A DNA stretch of 64,000 nucleotides from contig JAPOPW010000012.1 of assembly GCA_026712715.1 (NCBI GenBank), positions 1 to 64,000 of the forward strand, read 5' to 3'. Both the position numbers and the translations under genes were made by a program. Shown here in pieces: positions 43,657 to 51,620 of this stretch. The DNA is from Immundisolibacterales bacterium. Its GTDB lineage: Bacteria > Pseudomonadota > Gammaproteobacteria > HK1. Position 1 is the stretch's first letter, and each line of letters starts with the position of its first letter. The notes under the pieces were generated by a model. It was not told where the DNA came from. It saw only the letters and a list, made by a program, of their open reading frames with translations, and made no database searches.

Positions 43657-44942
43657 GCCGGATCGCGGCGCTGGGCCATCAGCTCGTCGAGGACGCCGAG
43701 CGCGGCGCGCTCCAGCAGCTCCGAGAGCTCGGCGTCGGGCGGAGGCGCAAGTCCGTGCGCCGCGAAGCTGCGCCGTCCGCTCAGGGCCTCGAGACGCTGC
43801 CGGGCACCCGCGAGAAGCGAGCTGCGTTCGGGGTCCCCGGCCGGCCGGCGAAGCAGAAGGACCTTGCGCGCGATGAGGGCCGGCGGATCGGCTCCCCGGG
43901 CCAGCTCGTCCAGGTCCAGAGCGGGCCGCGCGGCCATCCGCCAGTCGTGCACGAAGTACACGATTCCCTCCCGCGCATGGACGACGCGAAGCGGGTCGCC
44001 GGCCGCCAGGGAGCGCTCGACCTCCTTGCGGTGCGGGGTTCGGCCGGTGAACCGGAGCCGGCATCCGACCGCGCGCGGATGGAAACGACCCGCGGATATC
44101 CGCTCGTGGAGCGCTTCCAGGGCGGCGACCGCGAGACCGTGCACGTCCTCACCCGCCTCGAGCTCGTCGAGCGGGACGTCCAGCTCCTCCCAGCGAAGCG
44201 GCGCGAGCGGCAGGTGCTGCAGGGAAAGCTCCGTGCCGTCGCTCTCGAGCAGCCACGGGCCGCGCGGGCCGGCCTCTCCGGGACCCAGGCCGGTGAGGGA
44301 CCCGAGATAGCCGATGGGACGCGGGGGGGCGAGGGCATCGGGCTTGTGGATGTGGCCGAGGAGCCAGGCATCGACCGGGGTGCTCTCGAGCTCGGAGGCG
44401 CGAACCGGGGCATAGGGACTGCCGGTCGCATCGCGGTCGCAATGGAGCAGGCCGATCACCGGGCCGATACCCGAATCCAGCGCCGGCAGCTCGTGCGCAG
44501 CGAGCGGGCTCGTCAAGACCCGGCGCTCGGGGAAGGACCAGCCGAGGACACGGACCCGCCGTCCGTCGCGCCCGGAGACCTCTTCGACCTCCCACTCCCC
44601 CCCGCGTCCGAGGAGGCGAAAGCCGGGTACCGCATCCGCGAGGCGCGGGAGAACCTGCACGTCGTGGTTGCCGCTCACCGCGAGCACCGGCACCCCGGCC
44701 GCCGCGAGGCGATCGACCCCGCGTCGAAGATCGCCGTAGGCTTCGTAGAAGTCGTCCTCCTGCTCGACGACATCTCCCGCGAGCAGCACCGCGTCGGCCT
44801 CGGCGTCGAGGGCGAAGTCGACGGCGCGGGTCCACGCCGCGGCCGGCCCGAGATCACCGGCCCGGATCTCGTCCAGAACTCCCTCCGGCAGGCGCGAAGG
44901 CTGCCGGCCGAGATGGATGTCACCGACGCATAGAAGCTTCAT
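43653..44942 (-). CDS. SbcD/YhaO-like metallophosphoesterase (DNA repair exonuclease)
   Basis: 429 residues. Calcineurin-like phosphoesterase motifs occur in order: GDIHLG (Asp, His), LLAGDVVEQEDD (GDxV), SGNHDVQ (GNHD), LLHCDRDATG, and LLGHIHKP (GHxH). A C-terminal capping domain follows. Partner genes of this kind encode Mre11/SbcD-type nucleases that pair with SbcC or YhaN ATPases. The ATG overlaps nothing upstream; a promoter-like sequence lies about 35 bp before it. Named family-level only since E. coli SbcD and B. subtilis YhaO are both plausible relatives. Confidence 0.92.
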   Translation of the reverse strand: MKLLCVGDIHLGRQPSRLPEGVLDEIRAGDLGPAAAWTRAVDFALDAEADAVLLAGDVVEQEDDFYEAYGDLRRGVDRLAAAGVPVLAVSGNHDVQVLPRLADAVPGFRLLGRGGEWEVEEVSGRDGRRVRVLGWSFPERRVLTSPLAAHELPALDSGIGPVIGLLHCDRDATGSPYAPVRASELESTPVDAWLLGHIHKPDALAPPRPIGYLGSLTGLGPGEAGPRGPWLLESDGTELSLQHLPLAPLRWEELDVPLDELEAGEDVHGLAVAALEALHERISAGRFHPRAVGCRLRFTGRTPHRKEVERSLAAGDPLRVVHAREGIVYFVHDWRMAARPALDLDELARGADPPALIARKVLLLRRPAGDPERSSLLAGARQRLEALSGRRSFAAHGLAPPPDAELSELLERAALGVLDELMAQRRDPA

Positions 44943-44975
44943 TGCCTCTCGTGGTCATGCGCGGAACGAGGGCCT

Positions 44976-45005
44976 AGTATGGCCCCGTTCCGCCGCCCAC
45001 GCTAA
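44976..45005 (-). promoter_or_regulatory. Putative promoter for the nuclease/ATPase pair
   Basis: On the minus strand TTAGCG and CATACT are separated by 18 bases, upstream of gagagg and the nuclease ATG at 44942. The remaining 290-bp gap (44943-45232) holds no ORF that I can support. Confidence 0.4.
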
Positions 45006-45232
45006 CCGGACCCCGGATGTTCCGGACTCCCCGCGACCGGCGCCGGCCACGGATGCGGTCGAGTCCACATCGGGCCGCAGCGGCGCCGGCACCGGACTCC
45101 GGGACGGCTCCCGCCGGCACCGCAGGTCAAGTCGGACGGTCGCAGATTTCAGGCCCGGACGCTCCAATTGTGCCGGATTTCCGATTTGTATCCCGGCCCG
45201 AAGGATACCCGCATCGGGCGGCCGGCCGCGAA

Positions 45233-45742
45233 CTACGCGGCCCGGGCGGCGACCTTCTCGATGTATACCGCGTCGGTCATCCAGCAGCCCACGAAGGGTG
45301 CGTCCGATTGCCGGGAGAGATGGAACCAGTACGATATTCGAGCGCGGGCGCCGGTCAGGGTCACGCGCTGGCGGGCGCGCTCCGCGCGTACCTCCACCGC
45401 GCCGAAGATCGCCTCTCGATACTCGAGCATCAGCGCGTAGGGACCTTCCTCGATCATCCGGACGAAGCGGGGCAGGGGGCCGGTGCTCGCACGGTTGGCG
45501 GGAGAGGCGAAGCGGAACGCGACCTCGATCCCGCGGTTCCGTTCGTCGTTGTTCCGAAGCGCCTCGAGCTGGATCCGGATCACCTCTGCCGGTGAAAGCT
45601 CGGGGCGCGGTCCCAGGTCATCGCTCAGGGGGTCCTCGGTCTCCGGCCCCGAACCGGCGCCATATGCGGGTCCGAAACAGAGAACCAAGACCACGGCAAG
45701 CGCCGCGACCGCTTGTCCGGATCGAACGGAACGATGCACCAT
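45233..45742 (-). CDS. DUF4864-like exported protein
   Basis: 169 residues with signal peptide (AVAALAVVLVLCFGPAYGAG). The mature part has IRIQLEALRNNDERNRGIEVAFRFASPANR and FVRMIEEGPYALMLEYREAIFG, patterns of the DUF4864 family of small secreted proteins with unknown function. ATG at 45742 is chosen to begin the signal; the ORF-track start adds 46 residues that lack it. It lies between recD (135 bp upstream) and the nuclease gene, same strand, possibly transcribed independently. Confidence 0.77.
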   Translation of the reverse strand: MVHRSVRSGQAVAALAVVLVLCFGPAYGAGSGPETEDPLSDDLGPRPELSPAEVIRIQLEALRNNDERNRGIEVAFRFASPANRASTGPLPRFVRMIEEGPYALMLEYREAIFGAVEVRAERARQRVTLTGARARISYWFHLSRQSDAPFVGCWMTDAVYIEKVAARAA

Positions 45743-45876
45743 CGTCTTCCCCCTCCCTTCGGCGCGCCGCCAATCGAAACCGGCTGCCAGGGTCGAGGAT
45801 AGGTCAAGTCGTTGCTCCAGGGGAAAGGGCGTGAATCGGCTCAAACGGTGTGGGGATGACGTGGAGGAGGCGCTCC

Positions 45877-47661
45877 TCAAGCGGGGGTGAGGGCATCGTG
45901 GAGACCGGAGGAACGCTCGGTCACGCGGGCGACGGCGGCGGCGACGCTATCCTCGGAGCCGTGGAGGCTGACTTTTCCCCGTGCCCGGGTGACGGCGGTA
46001 TAGAGAAGCTCGCGGGTCGCGACCCGGGACTCGGGCGTCCCGAGCACGACCGCCACCTCGTCGTACTCGGAGCCCTGCGCCCGGTGCACGGTGAGGGCGA
46101 AGAAGGTCGCGTGGGGCGGGAGACGGGCCGGCGATACGAGAAACGGGCCACCGTCGGATGCCTTGAGCTCGGGGAACCAGACCCGGCCGCGCCCCTCGGG
46201 TCCGCAAAGCACCACGCCGGTGTCGCCGTTCGAGAGACCGGTTCGCGGATCGTTGCGGGTCACGAGGACGGGCCGGCCGGGATAGAAGTCGTCACTCGCC
46301 GAGACGAGACCGTGCCGGCGCAGCCGCTGCTCCACGAGCCGATTGAATCGTTCGGCCCCGAACGGACCCACCCGGTGTGCGCAGAGCACCCGAAAGGCTT
46401 GCACCGGGCTTGCATCGTCGCCCGGCGGCCCGGTCCACCGGCGCGCGGCCCGGACCTGCGGCGCGAACCGCTCGTCCGCGAGGCGGAACGCGAGACGCTC
46501 GAACGCGGCAGGGTCCGGAAGGGGGTGAAGCTCGGGGGCGTGTTCCGCGTCGCGGGATGGATCGCGCAGTGCGGTGAGGACGGCGTCCGCATCGCCGCGC
46601 CGAATCGCCCCGGCGATGCGGCCGGTCCCGCCCGCTTCACTGAAGCGCCAGTTGTGCACGAGCTCGATCACGCATGAAGCGAGCGGTCCGCTCCCCCGCC
46701 CGGCCCGGCAGAGGTCGCCGAACACCGAGCCCGGCTGGACGGAGGCAAGCTGCGAGGCGTCCCCGAGGAGGACGAGGCGGGCACGTTCCGGGAGGGCCGC
46801 CAACACCCGCGCCATGAGCCCGAGATCCACCATGGACGCTTCGTCGAGAACGAGAGCGTCCACCGGGAGCGCCCCCCGCCTCGCGCGGGAGAGAAGCCGG
46901 TGAACGGTGCTCGCCTCGGCCGGGAAGGCTCTAGCGCCCGGTACCACGGTCGCCAGCGCCGCGCGTCCCCCACGTTCCATCAGCATCTCCCTTTGCACCG
47001 CCTCCTGAAGCCGGGCGGCCGCCTTGCCGGTAGGTGCGGCGAGCACGATCCGGGTGGGAGCCGCTACTCCGAGCTCGATGAGAAGGGCGACGATCGCGGC
47101 GACCGTCGTGGTCTTGCCGGTGCCGGGACCTCCCGTCACGACGCAGAGCCGACGGCGAAGGGCGGCACGGGCGGCCGAACGCGGCCGTTCGTCCGGGAAG
47201 GCGAACTTCGGAAAGAGCCGATCGAGAGCCGCTTCGAGGCCGTCCGGCTCCGGCGAGGACGGGGACGGGGACGGGGACGCGAGCCGGAGGATGCCGGTAG
47301 CGGTGTCATGCTCCGCGGTCCAGTAGCGCTCGAGGTAGAGCCGTCCCTGCCCGTCGAGAACGAGAGGGCGACGTTCTCGCGCGCCCGGCCGGGCCACGGC
47401 CGGACTCGTCGCGAGCGCTTCGACCCAGGGGGCGAACGCGGGAAGGGCCGCGGCGCCGGCATCCGGCCAGGAGCGCCCCGCGACGTCCGGCAAGGTGAGG
47501 CAGGCGTGTCCGGAGCGCGCCGAGTGGCTGGCGAGGGCCGCCGCGAGCGCCACCTCCGGCCCGTCGCGGCCGTCGATCCCCCCCGCGAACGCGCCGAAGT
47601 GCCGATCGATGTCCTCGATGTGCCCCGCGTGGAGAAACCCGTCCAGAAGGGGAACGGTCAC
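45877..47661 (-). CDS. recD: Exodeoxyribonuclease V alpha subunit RecD
   Basis: 5'-3' fast motor helicase of RecBCD. From the GTG at 47661 the protein is 594 residues (the ORF-track version adds a recB shadow). N-terminal HFGAFAGG.., Walker A TGGPGTGKTTTVAAIVALL, APTGKAAARLQEAV, Walker B LVLDEASMVDLGLMARVLAALP, LLGDASQLASVQPGSVFGDLC and C-terminal FFALTVHRAQGSEYDEVAVVL with TAVTRARGKVSLHG. The GTGA overlap with recB indicates coupling. Confidence 0.95.
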   Translation of the reverse strand: MTVPLLDGFLHAGHIEDIDRHFGAFAGGIDGRDGPEVALAAALASHSARSGHACLTLPDVAGRSWPDAGAAALPAFAPWVEALATSPAVARPGARERRPLVLDGQGRLYLERYWTAEHDTATGILRLASPSPSPSSPEPDGLEAALDRLFPKFAFPDERPRSAARAALRRRLCVVTGGPGTGKTTTVAAIVALLIELGVAAPTRIVLAAPTGKAAARLQEAVQREMLMERGGRAALATVVPGARAFPAEASTVHRLLSRARRGALPVDALVLDEASMVDLGLMARVLAALPERARLVLLGDASQLASVQPGSVFGDLCRAGRGSGPLASCVIELVHNWRFSEAGGTGRIAGAIRRGDADAVLTALRDPSRDAEHAPELHPLPDPAAFERLAFRLADERFAPQVRAARRWTGPPGDDASPVQAFRVLCAHRVGPFGAERFNRLVEQRLRRHGLVSASDDFYPGRPVLVTRNDPRTGLSNGDTGVVLCGPEGRGRVWFPELKASDGGPFLVSPARLPPHATFFALTVHRAQGSEYDEVAVVLGTPESRVATRELLYTAVTRARGKVSLHGSEDSVAAAVARVTERSSGLHDALTPA

Positions 47662-50600
47662 GTTTCGTCTCCCCGGAAGAGACGGTCGAGTCGATGCACG
47701 AGAGATGCCGCGGGCCGGTCGAACCAGACGCCGCGGTCCATTCCGGCCACGGGGTCCATGCCCCGCACGAAGAGATAGAACGTGCCGCCGATGTGCCGTT
47801 CGTAGTCGTAGTTCGGAACCCGAAGGCCGAGGTAGCGATGCAGGGCCACGATGTACAGGAGGTACTGCAGGGAGTAAACGCTCGCGCCCATCGAGGCGGA
47901 GACCGCCGCGGACGAGTAGTCCTCGGGCGCGGGACCGAGCCAGTTCGACTTGTAGTCGACGATGTACCAGCGCCCGGCGTGCACCACCACGGCGTCGATG
48001 AATCCCCGGAGGTAACCGTCGATCGGCGACGGAGACGGCACGTCCGGGCGGCGGCCCGACGAGGACGGGAACGGGTCGGGATATCCCCCGTCCCGGAGGA
48101 CGGCAGCGAGGCGGTCGCGATCGAGTCCGGCGACGGGAAAGGCGAACTCGAGCTCGACGAGCCGGGGAATCGGGTCGGCGAGGCGGAACCCGTTCGCGCC
48201 TTCGGGCCCGTCCGCCGGAGACGGCGCGCGCTCCGTCAGCCTCACTGCCCGCACGCGCTCCACCAGCGAACGCGCCACGTCGCGCCATTGCGCCGCGAAC
48301 CCGAACGCGGAGAGCGCCTCCCGGCAGATCCCGTCGAGGTCGGCCCGCGGTTCGTCCGACCGGTCAAGCTCTTCGAACATGCGGTGCAGGCAGCTCCCGG
48401 CCGTGGGGCCGCGCGGAAAAGTGAAGGCGGTCCGGCCTTCGTCCGTTTCGCCCGGAAGAGCCCCGTCGTCCTCGATCCTCGACGTCTCGTGCTGATCGTG
48501 GTCCGGGCCGTCGACATCGGTCGGAGCAATCGGCGCCGCGGTCGGATCGTCCGTGGCGGTCAGGGCGGAGAAGCTCGTCAATCGTCGAGTATGCGGGAGG
48601 GGGCGATCGAGCCGGCGCGCGGCGAGCGGAATGGGCGGCGGGGCGGGAAGTACGGTGGGGCGGGCGGACTCGTCGAGGGTCAGCACGCGCACCGAGACCT
48701 GGTCCACTCGAGGCGCCGCGAACGCTTCGACCTCCTCGTGCAGCTTCGAGGCATCGAGGCCGAGAAATCGGGCCTCGGCGGCATCGAGCCCCGCACCCGG
48801 GGAAATCCCGTCCGTCGTTCCCGCCCCGGGTCCCGGATCACCGGCGGGGGAAGAGGCGGATGCGGGACCCGTTTCTCCCCGGTGGAGAAGCCAGGCGAGG
48901 GGAGCGCGCGAGGCGCCGTTCACCCGTCCCCAGGTGACCTCGCACCGGTACTTCGCCCGGGTTAGCCCGACGTAGAGGAGCCGGATCTCTTCGGAGAGCT
49001 CCTCGCGCCGGGCGGCGGCCCGGGCCGTCTCGTCCGGCTCGAGATCGAGAACCTCCGGATAGCCCTCCGAGGCGCTGCCGTGGTAGGCGGCGTGGTCCGT
49101 TCGTACGCGGGAGGGGTCACGCGCGTCCCACGCGAACGGCAGGAATACGATGGGAAACTCGAGCCCCTTCGCGCCGTGCACGGTCAGGATCCGCACGAGC
49201 TGCTCGTCGCTCTCGATCCGGAGCTCGGTATCCTCGTCCCGGGACCGGGCTTCCGCGCGCCGCCGGCTGAACCAGACCGCGAGTGCGGCGGGCGCCATCC
49301 GCTGCTCGGACTCGGCCGACTGGAGGAGCTCGGTCAGGTGGCGGACGTTCGTGAGCCGCCGCGCGCCGTCCCGGTAGCGAAGCAGGCGCGCGGCTCCGCC
49401 CTCGGATTCGACGAGACGCCGGAGGAGGGAGCCGATTCCGCCCGAATGCCAGGCGGACCGCCACTCGCGCACCCGGCCCGACCACTCGTTCCATGCTTCC
49501 TCGTTCTCCTCGAGCTCGAGAAGGCGGGGCGAATCGAGACCGAACGGATCTCCAGCGAGCGCTCCCCGCACCCGCGCCTCGCGACCGGGCTCCACGAGCC
49601 CCCAGAGCAGGCGCTCCATCTGCTCCGCTTCGCGGGAGTCGAACACGCTCTCGTCGCCGACCTCGACGCTCGCGACGCCCCGCTCGCCGAGGGCGTCCGC
49701 GACCAGACGGCCCTGCGCGCGAGTGCGCACGAGCACCGCGATGTCGGCGCCCGTCAGCCCTCCCTCGCGGCCGGCGCAGGGCGGGTCACCGTCGTCGCCG
49801 GACTTCTCATCCCCGGCCCGAAGGAGGATCCGGGCGATTGCCTCCGCCGCCGCGTCCGCCGCGAACCGGGACGCGCCGCGCTTCGGCCATGGCTTCCCGT
49901 CCGGCCTTTCGGGGAGGAGCCGGAATCGGAGCGGACCCTCTCCGTCCGCCGAGGCGAAGCGCGCCGGTGCGCCGTGTTCGCGGCCGGGCGCCACCGGCGG
50001 GTACGCAATCTCGGGCACGACGAATGGGTCGGGCCTTGCGAAGACCGCGTTCACCGCCCCGACGAGGGCGGGCGAGGAACGCCAGTTGCGGTCCAGGGAA
50101 TGGTGCGTGTCCGCCGCGTCGCTTGCCCGGAGATAGGCGTAGACGTCCGCCCCCCGAAACCGGTAGATGGACTGCTTGGGGTCGCCGACGACCAGGAGCC
50201 CACCCGGGCCGGGGTGGTCGTGCCCGCGTTCGGAGGCGGGACGCCTCTCGTTCCCTTCGTCCGGACGACGCCCCCCCGGAACGTCGCGATCGAAGGCGGT
50301 TCGAGCCGGCGCCGCGCCCCGGGAGGCGTCGCAGACCACCGCGCCGGGCGCATCCACCCCACCCTTCCGAGGGGCGTCGCCCCGCGTTCCGTAGATGCGC
50401 ATGAACACGTCGGCCTGGACCGGATCGGTGTCCTGGAACTCGTCGATGAGGGCGCACGGGTACGCGCGCCGGATGCGCTCCGAGAGGCGCTTTCCACTCT
50501 CGCCCCGGAGGCGATCGTGCAACTCGAGCAGGAGGTCGTCATAGGCGAGGCGCCGGTCCTCGCGGACCCGCCGGCGGATGGACTCGCGCGCCTCGACGAG

Positions 50601-51620
50601 AATCTCGCGACGTGCCGAACGAAGCCAGGCTTCGAGGCCCTCGCGAAGCTCGCCGGCCGCCTCCTCCAGGCGGTCGAGCGCCTCGAACACCGGAATGTCC
50701 GGCAGCTCGCGGCCCTTCTTGCAGGCGGCCTCGAGCGCCTCCGCGCCATACCGCCCGACCAGCCCGGGCGGGGGCAGGAGCGGTTCGGGAGCTGCGAACA
50801 GAGCGTCGATCGCAGCAAGTTCGTTGCCCGTCCGCGGGGCACGGTACCTGCCGCGGTTGAGCCAGCTCCCGCGCAGCACTTCCTCCAGGAACGCGTCCCG
50901 GTGGCGCTCCCAGCTCACCCGGGCCTCTTCGAGCCCGCCCTGCCACGCCGTCTCCAGAGATTCGACCGGAGCGGCGAGGGGCTTTCCCCCTTCGATCCGA
51001 AGGTCCGGCTTTGCCCGCCACTGCCGGACCCAGGCGGCAAGGTCGGCGGGCCGGAACCCTCTCTCCACGGCGTAGCCCGTGAGGGTCTTCGAAGCGGGGT
51101 ACATGCGCCGGCGCCAGAAGTCGTGCGCCGCGCCCTCGACCAGCCCGGGGTCGTCTCCGCTCATCTCGAACTCGAAGGGGAAGCCGCCGTCGAAGGCGAG
51201 ATCGGAAAGCACCCGCTGGCAGAATCCGTGGATGGTGAACACGTTGGCGCGGTCGATGTCCTGAAGCGCGGTATCGAGGCGCCGGGCCGCGGCAGCGGAA
51301 TCGAACGCGGGGTCCTCCAGCCAGTCGGCGAGGAGCTCGAATGCCTGAGAGCCTTCCTCCGCCTCCCCCGTCGTGACCGCCCTCCCGGCGGATCGGAGCG
51401 TCTCCCGGATGCGATCGCGGAGCTCGGCGGTCGCCGCCCGGGTGAACGTGACCACCAGGACCTCGTCGAGCCGCAGGCTTCCCTGCACCACGATCCCGGC
51501 GACGATCCCGGTGAGCCTGCGGGTCTTGCCGGTGCCGGCGCTCGCCTCGACGAGGTTCATGCCCGAGCCACGGGCGAAGAGGCCATCCGGGTCGCTCCGG
51601 GGTGTGCCGGAGGCGCTCAC
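47658..51620 (-). CDS. recB: Exodeoxyribonuclease V beta subunit RecB
   Basis: 3'-5' helicase plus nuclease subunit of RecBCD. 1320 residues from GTG 51620, overlapping the recC stop. Walker A VEASAGTGKTRRLTGIV, VVTFTRAATAELRDRIR, Walker B ALIDEFQDTDPVQADVFMRIY, LLVVGDPKQSIYRFRGADVYAYL and VHGAKGLEFPIVFLPFAWD are present. The C-terminal nuclease domain has its His/Asp/Asp-Lys set in CLHRMFEEL, GFIDAVVVHAG and YIVDYKSNWLG. Two poorly conserved stretches stand out: about 64 residues (409-472) between motifs II and III and a long acidic linker before the nuclease domain. Confidence 0.95.
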   Translation of the reverse strand: MSASGTPRSDPDGLFARGSGMNLVEASAGTGKTRRLTGIVAGIVVQGSLRLDEVLVVTFTRAATAELRDRIRETLRSAGRAVTTGEAEEGSQAFELLADWLEDPAFDSAAAARRLDTALQDIDRANVFTIHGFCQRVLSDLAFDGGFPFEFEMSGDDPGLVEGAAHDFWRRRMYPASKTLTGYAVERGFRPADLAAWVRQWRAKPDLRIEGGKPLAAPVESLETAWQGGLEEARVSWERHRDAFLEEVLRGSWLNRGRYRAPRTGNELAAIDALFAAPEPLLPPPGLVGRYGAEALEAACKKGRELPDIPVFEALDRLEEAAGELREGLEAWLRSARREILVEARESIRRRVREDRRLAYDDLLLELHDRLRGESGKRLSERIRRAYPCALIDEFQDTDPVQADVFMRIYGTRGDAPRKGGVDAPGAVVCDASRGAAPARTAFDRDVPGGRRPDEGNERRPASERGHDHPGPGGLLVVGDPKQSIYRFRGADVYAYLRASDAADTHHSLDRNWRSSPALVGAVNAVFARPDPFVVPEIAYPPVAPGREHGAPARFASADGEGPLRFRLLPERPDGKPWPKRGASRFAADAAAEAIARILLRAGDEKSGDDGDPPCAGREGGLTGADIAVLVRTRAQGRLVADALGERGVASVEVGDESVFDSREAEQMERLLWGLVEPGREARVRGALAGDPFGLDSPRLLELEENEEAWNEWSGRVREWRSAWHSGGIGSLLRRLVESEGGAARLLRYRDGARRLTNVRHLTELLQSAESEQRMAPAALAVWFSRRRAEARSRDEDTELRIESDEQLVRILTVHGAKGLEFPIVFLPFAWDARDPSRVRTDHAAYHGSASEGYPEVLDLEPDETARAAARREELSEEIRLLYVGLTRAKYRCEVTWGRVNGASRAPLAWLLHRGETGPASASSPAGDPGPGAGTTDGISPGAGLDAAEARFLGLDASKLHEEVEAFAAPRVDQVSVRVLTLDESARPTVLPAPPPIPLAARRLDRPLPHTRRLTSFSALTATDDPTAAPIAPTDVDGPDHDQHETSRIEDDGALPGETDEGRTAFTFPRGPTAGSCLHRMFEELDRSDEPRADLDGICREALSAFGFAAQWRDVARSLVERVRAVRLTERAPSPADGPEGANGFRLADPIPRLVELEFAFPVAGLDRDRLAAVLRDGGYPDPFPSSSGRRPDVPSPSPIDGYLRGFIDAVVVHAGRWYIVDYKSNWLGPAPEDYSSAAVSASMGASVYSLQYLLYIVALHRYLGLRVPNYDYERHIGGTFYLFVRGMDPVAGMDRGVWFDRPAASLVHRLDRLFRGDET

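Noticed and set aside
40228-44310. 1360-aa plus-strand ORF
   Set aside because: Exactly antisense to the YhaN-like ATPase and its nuclease; composition lacks family motifs.
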